A DNA stretch of 64,000 nucleotides from Bdellovibrionales bacterium CG12_big_fil_rev_8_21_14_0_65_38_15 (GTDB lineage Bacteria; Bdellovibrionota; Bacteriovoracia; Bacteriovoracales; Bacteriovoracaceae), in contig PCUW01000010.1 in assembly GCA_002787775.1 (NCBI GenBank), positions 1-64,000 on the forward strand, given 5' to 3'. A program made the translations under genes and the position numbers. The notes under the pieces are model-generated. The model was not told where the DNA came from. It saw only the letters and a program-made list of their open reading frames with translations, and did not search any database. Below are positions 1 to 7,838 of this stretch, one piece after another; the stretch's first letter is position 1; each line of letters starts with the position of its first letter.

Positions 1-366
1 GTTAACGTAGTTCACAAAAAGATTTTCCCAATTTGTTTTTCTTTTTAAGAATTTATTAAGAGCTTTATGGATTTGTTTAAACGTTTTTGTGTGTGGGTTG
101 TTTGTCCAGGCTTCTAGAAAATGTGCCACACCCATAAAGACTGAAGGGTTAAAGCCAAGACCAAGAGTTGCGATCTGGCTGGCAGCATCCATCATAAATT
201 GCGTTTGACCATCCTGCCCCTCAATCGCCATATAAGGCCCTTCACTTTTTTCAAGATTGGTGAGGTAGGCTTTTTTCTCTGCCGGGATAAGGTTTTGACC
301 ATAAAAATGGGCCAAACGATCATTGGCATGCTTTTCAGCTTGAGAGTTAATGAGATCTAATTTCAT
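1..366 (-). CDS. Class-III aminotransferase, N-terminal part (cut by window edge)
   Basis: The 122 codons visible here start at an ATG that overlaps the TGA stop of ddl (ATGA overlap), so the gene is translationally coupled to ddl. The protein has a leader containing FYGQNLIPAEK, then a stretch reading EGPYMAIEGQDG and SQIATLGLGFNPS. That pattern (a short segment describing the bound-cofactor fold entrance, then a GLG-NP turn) is typical of the N-terminus of fold-type I, class-III PLP aminotransferases of the acetylornithine/4-aminobutyrate group. The PLP lysine and the rest of the enzyme lie outside the window, so the substrate cannot be assigned. Family assignment rests on the N-terminus only. 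Confidence 0.6.
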   Translation of the reverse strand, partial: MKLDLINSQAEKHANDRLAHFYGQNLIPAEKKAYLTNLEKSEGPYMAIEGQDGQTQFMMDAASQIATLGLGFNPSVFMGVAHFLEAWTNNPHTKTFKQIHKALNKFLKRKTNWENLFVNYVN

Positions 367-1376
367 AAGTTCCTCGCATGGTGCGCGATTAAGTATTCTA
401 AAAAAGTTTTATAGTTGTGGCCGTTTTGTTTCATCATCATTGGAAACATGGAAATCTTTGTATGGCCTGGAAATGTATTGGGTTCATTAAGATAAATTTT
501 TCCGTCATCTGTATAAAAGAAATCTATACGAGCTAGGTCTTTTAGTTTTAATCCTCTGAAAGCCTTCATCGCGTAGTATTTAATTTGTTCAACTACTTTA
601 GCATCTAGGTTCTCTGCCAAGGGAAGAGTTAAGGTCTTGCTATTGTCAGAATATTTTTCTTCATAAGAATAGAATTTAGACGGACAAATAATTTCTCCAG
701 GGGCACTACATTGAAGCTCTCCTTCGTATTCATAAACAGCAACTTCAAGCTCTCTACCAATAACAGTTTGTTCAATCAAAACGTAAGCAGAGTAGTTAAA
801 GGCTTCTTCAAGGTACTTTTTAATATCGGCTTCACTCGTGACGTGATAGCAGCCAACACTGCTTCCTTGGCTAGCTGCTTTGATGAAAATATCGCCAGAA
901 GTTTTTTTGAAAAACGCGGTAGTCTTTTCGATGGCTTCATCACTAAGCTCAGATAAAAACAAATACGGCGTGTTTGGCACTTCAAGTGCATCAAGCCATA
1001 GCTTGGTTGAAACTTTATTAAAGCACAGTCGACTTGATTCTGGGTTGGCTCCTAAGTAGGGGAGACCCATCATTTCAAAAACACCTTGGATATCGCCGGT
1101 CTCTCCTGGAGGTCCGTGAATACAAGGAATAGCATAATGAAGATCAACTTTAGTTTCATCTTCAGGCCAGACGATCTCACCAGCTTTTCTTAATTCGCAT
1201 TTCTTACCATTGATGTCGCGTCTGGTTCCGTCTTTGGTAATCTCGACGTAATAGGGAGTAACACCAGCAATGGTTTTTAGATGTTCCAAAATGAATTTTG
1301 CCGAAATTAGAGAAATCTCGTGCTCAGTACCACCGCCACCACAAATCAGAAGAACATTTTTGTTTTCATTGGGCAT
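363..1376 (-). CDS. ddl: D-alanine--D-alanine ligase
   Basis: The 337-residue ATP-grasp enzyme joins two D-alanines to make the dipeptide end of the peptidoglycan precursor in the cytoplasm. Visible signatures are GGGGTEHEIS near the N-terminus (pre-ATP-grasp domain), HGPPGETGDIQG around residues 87-98, the ATP-binding loop ASQGSSVG, and the metal/substrate segment ARIDFFYTDDG followed by NEPNTFPGHT, equivalent to the usual E-N-x-x-P-G-x-T motif. Length is about that of the family. It sits downstream of thrS in the same direction with a 26-base gap and overlaps the following aminotransferase gene by four bases, suggesting one transcript. Confidence 0.93.
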   Translation of the reverse strand: MPNENKNVLLICGGGGTEHEISLISAKFILEHLKTIAGVTPYYVEITKDGTRRDINGKKCELRKAGEIVWPEDETKVDLHYAIPCIHGPPGETGDIQGVFEMMGLPYLGANPESSRLCFNKVSTKLWLDALEVPNTPYLFLSELSDEAIEKTTAFFKKTSGDIFIKAASQGSSVGCYHVTSEADIKKYLEEAFNYSAYVLIEQTVIGRELEVAVYEYEGELQCSAPGEIICPSKFYSYEEKYSDNSKTLTLPLAENLDAKVVEQIKYYAMKAFRGLKLKDLARIDFFYTDDGKIYLNEPNTFPGHTKISMFPMMMKQNGHNYKTFLEYLIAHHARNL

Positions 1377-1402
1377 AGAGATCCTTCGCTATACCCCAAA
1401 GT

Positions 1403-3160
1403 TTATCGTAGCTCTTTGGGGACTCGCTCCTGGTTGAGTTCTGTAAATAGCTTCTTAACATCTGCGTTAGTTAAGGTTTCGCTATCTCTTGAGCCGTAAG
1501 CTCTAAGAGAGACTGATTGTGTTTCAATCTCGCGATCTCCAATCACAATCATATAAGGCACTTTTGATTTTTGAATTTGACGAGTTTTATATCCCATTGT
1601 CTCGTTTCTATTATCAACGCGAATTCTCAGACCTAGGCTTCTAAGTTCGCCCGCAAGTACAGAAGCTGCTGCTTCATGAGTTTCGTTATTAACAGGAACA
1701 ATGATGGCTTGCTCAGGTGCAATCCAAAATGGGAAGGCGGCGCCAACGTGTTCAATATAAACACCGATGAATCTCTCAAGGGATCCAAGTAGTGCTCTAT
1801 GGATAACAACCGGGCGCTCTTCTTTTCCATCTTGATTAGTGAAAGTTAAGTCAAAGCGATCAGGAAGTTGGAAATCAAGTTGGATAGTTCCAAGTTGGAA
1901 ATATCGTCCAAGAGCATCGGCGATTTCAACGTCAATTTTTGGGCCATAGAAGGCGCCGTCGCCTTCTTTAATATGATAGGCGTGGCCAGAAGCATCGAGT
2001 GCATCTTTTAATGCACCTTCAGCAATATCCCAAGTGGCATCGTCACCAGCTTTGTCTTCTGGGCGAGTCGAAAGATTAACTTTAATGCCAGTGAAGCCAA
2101 AGTGTTCATAGCAAATAAAGAACATACGCATGAGATCTTGAATTTCGCCTTGAATTTTATCCATTGGGATAAAGATATGGGCATCGTCTTGGCAAAAAGT
2201 TCTTACACGAGTTAGACCAGCGACTGCACCAGCTTTTTCATAGCGGTGAAGGCGACCAAAGTCAGCGTAGCGAAGAGGAAGATCGCGGTAGCTGTACTTG
2301 TAATGTTTGAACATCAACATATGACAAGGGCAGTTCATCGGCTTAACCGCGTATTCTCTGTCGTCAATATTAGAGAAGTACATATTCTCTTTGTAGTGAG
2401 CATAGTGACCAGAAGTATGCCAAAGATCAGAATCTAGAATCTGAGGAGTGATAACTTCTGAATAGCCAAACTGGTCATAGATTCTTCTCATGAAAGAGAC
2501 AAGTTCATTATAAATGAAAGCACCTTTTGGCATAAAGAAAGGTGAGGCAGGTGCCACTGGCTCAAAGTGAAAGAGCTCAAGTTCTTTACCAAGTTTTCTG
2601 TGGTCGCGGCGCTTGGCTTCTTCAAGCATCTTAAGATGATCTTGAAGTTCTTCTTTAGAAGAAAAACAAACCGCGTATACACGTTGAAGCATTTGGTTTT
2701 TTTCACTGCCACGCCAGTAGGCGCCAGCAACGTGAGTTAGCTTAAAGCTAAACGGAAGATTGTTGGTGTTTTCTACGTGAGGGCCACGACATAGATCAAT
2801 GAAGTCTCCCTGAGTGAAGAAAGAAATTTCTTCGTCTGCTGGAATATCGCTAATCAACTCAACTTTTAATTTTTGATTGATATCTTCAAAGTGCTTAATC
2901 GCTTCATCACGCTTCATGACTTTACGTTCGATAGGGAGTTTCTTTTTAATTAACTCCTTCATCTTTTTTTCAATGTTTTTTAGATCAGCTTCATTTAAGC
3001 GATGATCCATTTCAACATCATAATAAAAGCCATGATCAATTACTGGACCAACCCCGAACTCAATATGTTCATTTGGAAATTGGTGCGTAATCGCCTGGGC
3101 CATGAGATGGGCCATGGAGTGTCTAATAGTATCAATTTTGTATTCTTGTGATTGTGCCAC
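1403..3160 (-). CDS. thrS: Threonyl-tRNA synthetase lacking the TGS domain
   Basis: The enzyme charges tRNA-Thr. The protein begins almost directly with the N2 editing domain (HSMAHLMAQA, then DLCRGPHV), followed by the class-II catalytic core (motif 2 region RYEKAGAVAGLTRVR, zinc-ligand region MNCPCHM, motif 3 region HRALLGSLERF) and the anticodon-binding domain. The usual roughly 60-residue N-terminal TGS domain is missing, giving about 585 residues rather than about 640. Two starts are possible: a TTG at 3166 sits too close to the AGG of the ribosome-binding site, while the GTG at 3160 lies nine bases after it and is preferred here. Twelve-base direct repeats overlap this initiation region. 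Confidence 0.95.
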   Translation of the reverse strand: MAQSQEYKIDTIRHSMAHLMAQAITHQFPNEHIEFGVGPVIDHGFYYDVEMDHRLNEADLKNIEKKMKELIKKKLPIERKVMKRDEAIKHFEDINQKLKVELISDIPADEEISFFTQGDFIDLCRGPHVENTNNLPFSFKLTHVAGAYWRGSEKNQMLQRVYAVCFSSKEELQDHLKMLEEAKRRDHRKLGKELELFHFEPVAPASPFFMPKGAFIYNELVSFMRRIYDQFGYSEVITPQILDSDLWHTSGHYAHYKENMYFSNIDDREYAVKPMNCPCHMLMFKHYKYSYRDLPLRYADFGRLHRYEKAGAVAGLTRVRTFCQDDAHIFIPMDKIQGEIQDLMRMFFICYEHFGFTGIKVNLSTRPEDKAGDDATWDIAEGALKDALDASGHAYHIKEGDGAFYGPKIDVEIADALGRYFQLGTIQLDFQLPDRFDLTFTNQDGKEERPVVIHRALLGSLERFIGVYIEHVGAAFPFWIAPEQAIIVPVNNETHEAAASVLAGELRSLGLRIRVDNRNETMGYKTRQIQKSKVPYMIVIGDREIETQSVSLRAYGSRDSETLTNADVKKLFTELNQERVPKELR

Positions 3161-3164
3161 GTGC

Positions 3165-3197
3165 AACTACCTAAAAAAGTGCTCTAACTACCTAAAA
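3165..3197 (-). repeat. Two direct repeats over the thrS ribosome-binding site
   Basis: Read on the minus strand, TTTTAGGTAGTT occurs twice with a period of 21 bases (plus-strand copies at about 3165-3176 and 3186-3197). The copy nearer the gene contains the AGG that serves as the thrS ribosome-binding site. Two identical half-sites two helical turns apart look like a regulatory site, either a DNA operator or an RNA element for translational control. No protein is assigned. Confidence 0.6.
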
Positions 3198-3380
3198 TAG
3201 CAACGTTTATGTCAATGAACAGTACCAAGGGGCTAACTATAAATCAATGAGTTAAAGGTGAATTTTTACACGGTTTCTGACACCTGTTTTGACCAATCGC
3301 CATGCACCGTGATAAGACAAAGCGTAAACCTACGATACCCTGTAAAGGGTCTAGTTGGTAATGCAACCTTTTGCAGGGAA

Positions 3381-4694
3381 ATGCACGTGATAAATGAAGA
3401 AATGGCAGGCTTACAAAGTACCGGAACTGTTACTCTAAAGCCTAACAACATTGAAAATTCCTTGGCTTTTCTTGAGCGTAGTGAAGACACCTTACAAATT
3501 GGTGCCGATGCTACTAATCAAGCCGCTCTTGGAAGATCCTTTTACCAACTCGGAAAGCTTCATTATGACAAAGCTGACCTTATTAAGGCAGAAGAAAACT
3601 TCATTCTTTCGCTTAAATGCGGTGAAAGACCACGCGACATCTTCTCAATGCTTAAAGTTTACGGATTTTTGATTCGTATTGCTTCTGAAAGACTCGAAAA
3701 TACTAAAGCTGGTCTCTATATAACTGAAGCTGAGACTTTAGTTGATGAAATGACGGCCAATCTTGCAAGTCTTAGTGCTGAATACTTCTATAATGTTGGT
3801 ATTGTTAAAAACTACAGCTCTAAATTTGATGAAGCTAAGCAAAATTTTGAACTTGCTTACAAGCGTTCAAAAGAAGAAAACGAGCCCGAACTTCTAGCGA
3901 AATGCCTTCTTGCACTTGCAATGAATGCGACAAATCGTCAGGATAATACAGCCGCTCGCGATTACCTCACTCAACTTAATCAATTATTAACAATCATTAC
4001 TAAAAACTATCTTTTAGGTGCTATGTATCATCACCTTGCTAAGGTTGAATTGGCTGATGAGAATTACGATTTGGCCCTAGAAAACCTAGATAAAGCTAAT
4101 CGTATCCTGAATGAAAAGAAGTGTTGGAACCTTTATGGTTACGTTCTTCTTGCAAAAGGTATGGCCCATAAATTCTCAGGTAAGTATGAACTTGCTCTTG
4201 AGTACTTTGGTCTTGCTCTAGATACAGTCGATAAGCGCGTCTTTAAGCGTTTAACAGATATGCTGCAAAAAGAAGTTGATGATGTTAACGATTCAAGCGT
4301 TGATATCTTCCTTGATAGAGTTAACCGCAAGGTTAAAGAAAGAAGTCTTGGAACAATCGACTTTAAGCACCGTTTTGTTCTTCTAGAAATCCTATTCTTG
4401 TTAGCCAAAAATCCTGGTAGTTATTACGATAAAGACCAGCTTGCTAGCATGATTTGGAAAGATGAATACAACCCACTTATTCACGATAAGCTGATCTATA
4501 CAAGTGTTTCCAGGCTTAGAAAGTTGATTGAACCTAAGGGTGATAAAAACGATAAGTCGGATAAGCGTAAGTATATTATTCGTGGAAAAGATGGTTATAC
4601 CTTCAATCCTCATGTGAATATTCGCTTCCACAACGAATCTCGCGGCCAAAACGCTGCGGCGATTGGTAACGTTGAACTTAGTTCTCCTGTTTAA
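3381..4694 (+). CDS. TPR-repeat protein with C-terminal winged-helix DNA-binding domain
   Basis: About 437 residues. The first two thirds are tetratricopeptide-like helical hairpins (for example YQLGKLHYDKADLIKAEENF, a block around AKQNFELAYKRSKEE, and YELALEYFGLALD). The last 100 residues resemble the OmpR/PhoB-type winged helix: FVLLEILFLLAKNPG, then LASMIW, SVSRLRKLIEP and a hairpin ending RGKDGYTF. There is no receiver domain, so it is not a standard response regulator; the TPR part probably senses a protein or peptide partner. The reading frame is open to a GTG at 3258, but that lacks spacing to its AAAGG. ATG 3381 or GTG 3387, just after CAGGG, is more likely. It diverges from thrS. Confidence 0.75.
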   Translation: MHVINEEMAGLQSTGTVTLKPNNIENSLAFLERSEDTLQIGADATNQAALGRSFYQLGKLHYDKADLIKAEENFILSLKCGERPRDIFSMLKVYGFLIRIASERLENTKAGLYITEAETLVDEMTANLASLSAEYFYNVGIVKNYSSKFDEAKQNFELAYKRSKEENEPELLAKCLLALAMNATNRQDNTAARDYLTQLNQLLTIITKNYLLGAMYHHLAKVELADENYDLALENLDKANRILNEKKCWNLYGYVLLAKGMAHKFSGKYELALEYFGLALDTVDKRVFKRLTDMLQKEVDDVNDSSVDIFLDRVNRKVKERSLGTIDFKHRFVLLEILFLLAKNPGSYYDKDQLASMIWKDEYNPLIHDKLIYTSVSRLRKLIEPKGDKNDKSDKRKYIIRGKDGYTFNPHVNIRFHNESRGQNAAAIGNVELSSPV

Positions 4695-4697
4695 GTT

Positions 4698-5237
4698 GTG
4701 ATAGGGCGCTTCGCTCTCATTTTTCTCCTCTCATTTTCTTGTTTTTCACAAGAAAAACTCCTGGTTAAAGACAGAGCTCTTTTTCGCATAGAAAAACAGG
4801 TTTTCTTTAAAGAAGCTTTCTCGGTTTGGCTCAAAGATTGGAGCCAGCTTAAATGTCTCGGTCGAAGCTCTTTTTTACTTCGAAGTATGGGAATTAGCAG
4901 TAAAGACTTTCAGCTTATGAATGAAACGTTAGACGTTGCTGAGTCTAGAAACTTAACTGAATCAGAGAAAAACTCCATTGAACGAGGAATTACCCTCGTG
5001 AAGTTTATCCTCTACGGACAAACTCAAAACATTCAAGCTGATACAAAACTTCCTTCATCGTTTAGCTGCCTTGAAAACAAGAAATCTCCACCTATTGAGT
5101 TAGTCGTTAGAGCTGAAGTTTTACTGAGAAACAAGTTTAAAAGTGATGCTACTAAGCGCGATAAAGAAGATCAAAAACGTGCGAAGGCATTTATTGAATC
5201 TATAAATAAAGCTAAAAATCACGAAGTTTATCTCTAA
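4698..5237 (+). CDS. Exported protein of unknown function
   Basis: A 179-residue protein with a hydrophobic N-terminal signal (IGRFALIFLLSFSCFSQE) and a mostly helical, charged remainder; the last 30 residues are rich in Lys, Asp and Glu. A run reading LLVKDRALFRIEKQ follows the signal. It contains two Cys in the mature part. The GTG start lies three bases after the stop of the TPR regulator and the stop codon touches the start of the acetyltransferase gene, so the three are probably one operon. I do not recognise a family. Periplasmic location is inferred from the signal peptide. Confidence 0.6.
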   Translation: MIGRFALIFLLSFSCFSQEKLLVKDRALFRIEKQVFFKEAFSVWLKDWSQLKCLGRSSFLLRSMGISSKDFQLMNETLDVAESRNLTESEKNSIERGITLVKFILYGQTQNIQADTKLPSSFSCLENKKSPPIELVVRAEVLLRNKFKSDATKRDKEDQKRAKAFIESINKAKNHEVYL

Positions 5238-5693
5238 ATGACATTTCAAACTTGGCATAATTTCAACTCTCAATATGTTGACCTAAATTCTTCGACAGTG
5301 AATTGGTGTTTTGAATTAGAAAAAGAGCATTTCCCATGGCCTTGGCAACAATCTGATTGGCAAAACTTTACTAAAAATAATCGTAAGTACTTACTCGTGA
5401 GTGATGAAAAAAGGGCTTTTGCACTTTGGGAACTTGATAATCACCCACATGCTTATTTGTTAAAAATAATCACGAAACCTGATAAGAGAGAGTCGGGGAT
5501 TGCAAGCAAGTTGATGACGTTAAGCGTTGATATTCTACGAGATTTAGGCTTTAAAGACTCGAGCTTAGAAGTTCAAGTCGACAATAAAGCTGCCATATCC
5601 TTTTATTTAAAGCACTCCTGGCAACAGGAGCGACGCATAAAAGGTTTTTATGCAAATGGTCAAGATGCTTTTACCATGGTGTTAAAGATTTAG
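5238..5693 (+). CDS. RimI-like GNAT N-acetyltransferase
   Basis: A 151-residue GNAT enzyme. The N-terminal EKEHFPWPWQQSDW matches the region seen in RimI-type ribosomal-protein/N-terminal acetyltransferases. The acetyl-CoA loop is KRESGIASKLM, corresponding to R-x-x-G-x-A, and the C-terminal part has LEVQVDNKAAISFYLKHSW, the usual E-V...N-x-x-A-x-x-F-Y pattern before the last strand. It probably acetylates a protein N-terminus; S18 would be the target if it is true RimI, but that is inference. It directly follows the exported-protein gene with no gap and lies upstream of the rimP leader. Confidence 0.8.
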   Translation: MTFQTWHNFNSQYVDLNSSTVNWCFELEKEHFPWPWQQSDWQNFTKNNRKYLLVSDEKRAFALWELDNHPHAYLLKIITKPDKRESGIASKLMTLSVDILRDLGFKDSSLEVQVDNKAAISFYLKHSWQQERRIKGFYANGQDAFTMVLKI

Positions 5694-5791
5694 ATTCCCC
5701 CGTAAAATAGCCTAATTTCAAGCTTTAAGTTGTCATGATGCTGCGCTTTTGGTAAACAATGGCGTCTATAAGTTTTTATGTTTTTTGGTTT

Positions 5792-5827
5792 GGGTGGACG
5801 AAAATTTTTTTTCCACCCTTTTTTTTT
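5792..5827 (+). terminator. Intrinsic terminator hairpin just upstream of rimP
   Basis: GGGTGG (5792-5797) pairs with CCACCC (5813-5818) across an A/T-rich loop, followed by nine T. This is a textbook factor-independent terminator. It ends about 20 bases before the rimP start and about 100 bases after the preceding stop codon. It could end the upstream transcript or act as a leader attenuator for the rimP-nusA-infB operon. A possible promoter (TTGTCA, 17 bases, TAAACA) lies between the upstream stop and the hairpin, which would favour attenuation. Confidence 0.75.
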
Positions 5828-5848
5828 ATATTGGATGGAAACTTCGCA

Positions 5849-6361
5849 ATGGCGAACGCCCTAGAAACGCAACTCAATTCAACCGAGCAAAAGTTTTTTG
5901 AACTTTGCCAAAAAGTCGTCGCTGAAAGCGGACTTGAGCTCTATGATTTTAGTTTCAATCCGGCCAGCGGCCTTCTTCAGGTTTTTATTGTTAACAATGA
6001 AACTGGAACGGCGGTGATCGAAGATTGTATTAAGGTTGACCATGGATTTGATCCCTACATGGAAGAAGATTGGTTACCGGCCAATCTTACGTTAGAAGTT
6101 TCTTCACCGGGTGTTTACCGTAATCTTGTGACGCTAAAACATTTCGAATCCGCTTTAAATCAGTCAGTTTCATTATTTTTAAAGAAACGATTTGAAGAAA
6201 TTGTTGGAGAAGAAAAATGTCCTAAGAAGTTTAAAGGACAAAAAAAGATAAAAGTAAGACTGATGACTCTTGAAGAAAGTGGAATAACTGTCAGATTTGA
6301 TAAAGTGAATTACACCCTTCCATTTGAGTCGATAAAAAAAGCAAATCTAGATAGAGACTAG
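5849..6361 (+). CDS. rimP: Ribosome maturation factor RimP
   Basis: About 170 residues. RimP is needed for assembly of the 30S subunit. The N-terminal domain is recognisable from LCQKVVAESGLELYDF and the turn SSPGVYRNL (usual form S-S-P-G-x-x-R-x-L), and the C-terminal domain is a small beta barrel. The frame is open 90 bases further upstream, but that part would be translated through the terminator hairpin into an F-rich string and lacks a ribosome-binding site. ATG 5849, preceded by GGATGG, is the sensible start. It is first in the classic order rimP-nusA-infB-rbfA-truB. An insertion rich in Lys (KCPKKFKGQKKIK) lengthens the C-terminal domain. Confidence 0.9.
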   Translation: MANALETQLNSTEQKFFELCQKVVAESGLELYDFSFNPASGLLQVFIVNNETGTAVIEDCIKVDHGFDPYMEEDWLPANLTLEVSSPGVYRNLVTLKHFESALNQSVSLFLKKRFEEIVGEEKCPKKFKGQKKIKVRLMTLEESGITVRFDKVNYTLPFESIKKANLDRD

Positions 6362-6382
6362 TGTTATTTAAAGGACGTTTTT

Positions 6383-7792
6383 ATGAATTTTTCTGAGATT
6401 GGTAGAGTTATTGAAGCGCTTGGTAAAGATCGCGGAATTGAAAGAGCTATCGTTGTAAAAGCGATTGAGCAAGCTTTCTTGGTAACTGCTCGTAAAAAAT
6501 TTGGGATTCAAGGCGAATACGAAACTCGTTATAACCCAGATGATGGTGATATCGAGATTTTCCAATATAAAAACGTTGTTGAAGATGTTCGCGATCCTAT
6601 CGTTGAAATTAAATTAGATGCAGCAAAAGAACTCGATGAAGACGTCGAAGTTGGTGACCAGCTTGGTATCAAAATCGAGAACCCTAACTTTACACGCGTA
6701 GATGTTCAAACAGCTCGCCAAATCATCTTTCAAAAAGTTCGCGATGCTGAACGTGAAATCCTTTTCGCAGAATTTAAACACCGTGAAGGTGAGTTGATCA
6801 CTGGTATTGCTCGCCGTTATGAGCGTGGCAATATTATTGTCGATCTTGGAAAAGCTGACGCGATTCTTTCACGTCGTGAGATTATCCCTGGCGAACAATT
6901 CAAAACAGGTGACCGTATTCAGGCTTATTTGTCTGAGGTTGTTATGACTAACCGTGGTCCAGAAATTCGTCTATCAAGAACATCTCCAATGTTCCTTGTT
7001 AAACTTTTTGAAATTGAAGTACCAGAAATTCAAGATGGCCAAATCGTTATTAAATCAGCTGCTCGTGAGCCAGGCTTTAGAGCTAAAATCGCAGTTCAAT
7101 CTGTTGATAAAGATATCGATCCAGTTGGTGCTTGTGTTGGTATGAAAGGTTCACGCGTTCAAAACGTTGTGAACGAACTTCAAGGTGAAAAAATTGATAT
7201 CGTGAAGTGGAATGATGATATTGAGACATTCTCTAGATCAGCATTGGCCCCAGCAGAAATTACAAATATCATGATGGATCATGAAGACCAAAACATGGAC
7301 GTGGTTGTTGAGGAAGATCAACTTTCACTGGCTATCGGTCGTCGTGGTCAAAACGTTCGTCTAGCAGCAATGCTTACGGGTTATAAAATTAACATTATCT
7401 CTAAAGTTAAACTTCAAGAGAAAATTTCTCGCTCTGTTCAAAACCTTCTTCAGGTTCCTGGTATCAGTGAAACTCAAGCTCAGGTTCTTGTTCAACACGA
7501 TATTGTTGCTGTTGGTGACTTAACAGTCATGAGTGCAACAGAGCTAGCTGGTATTTTAAGTGTTTCTGAAGATGATGCACAAAAGCTGATCAATGATACG
7601 CTTGCAGCTGTAGATTCTGGAACGATTGATCTTCAACCTGAAGAGGAAGAAGAGTTGATCTCAGCTTCTGCTGTACCAACATACCGTGGCCTTATTGATA
7701 AGAAAGACGGCGATGATGATGATCAAAGTGATAAATTCTCGGAAGCTGAACGTCGCTTAAGAGAAGAGCTTGCTGCCTTTAAATTAAAGTAA
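6383..7792 (+). CDS. nusA: Transcription termination/antitermination factor NusA
   Basis: 469 residues. NusA binds RNA polymerase and nascent RNA and modulates pausing, termination and antitermination. Domains in order: N-terminal RNA-polymerase-binding domain (about 1-125), S1 domain (about 132-200, with ARRYERGNIIVDLGKADAIL), KH1 and KH2 (about 225-345, with GACVGMKGSRVQNVV and LAIGRRGQNVRLAA), then a helix-hairpin-helix-like segment (VPGISETQAQVLVQ) and an acidic tail with a DGDDDDQ run. An AAAGGA ribosome-binding site precedes the ATG. The terminator hairpin ahead of rimP fits known autoregulation of nusA operons in enterobacteria, but no such control has been shown here. Confidence 0.97.
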   Translation: MNFSEIGRVIEALGKDRGIERAIVVKAIEQAFLVTARKKFGIQGEYETRYNPDDGDIEIFQYKNVVEDVRDPIVEIKLDAAKELDEDVEVGDQLGIKIENPNFTRVDVQTARQIIFQKVRDAEREILFAEFKHREGELITGIARRYERGNIIVDLGKADAILSRREIIPGEQFKTGDRIQAYLSEVVMTNRGPEIRLSRTSPMFLVKLFEIEVPEIQDGQIVIKSAAREPGFRAKIAVQSVDKDIDPVGACVGMKGSRVQNVVNELQGEKIDIVKWNDDIETFSRSALAPAEITNIMMDHEDQNMDVVVEEDQLSLAIGRRGQNVRLAAMLTGYKINIISKVKLQEKISRSVQNLLQVPGISETQAQVLVQHDIVAVGDLTVMSATELAGILSVSEDDAQKLINDTLAAVDSGTIDLQPEEEEELISASAVPTYRGLIDKKDGDDDDQSDKFSEAERRLREELAAFKLK

Positions 7793-7838
7793 TGGATTTT
7801 GTTTTTAGTTTTTTAAGTTAGTTATACTGGAGCTTTTA

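Noticed and set aside
3221-3257. Clear promoter for thrS or the TPR gene in their divergent region
   Set aside because: A TTGACA is present on the minus strand but no matching -10 at 16-18 bases was found; the plus-strand TATAAA lacks a -35.
5759-5848. Longer RimP start at 5759
   Set aside because: It would be translated through the terminator hairpin into an F-rich segment with no homology expected and without a ribosome-binding site; ATG 5849 is better.
7799-7828. Promoter-like TTGTTT-18-TATACT between nusA and infB
   Set aside because: A start from it would fall at about 7835, after the GGAG ribosome-binding site and only a few bases before the infB ATG, so it would not give a usable leader.
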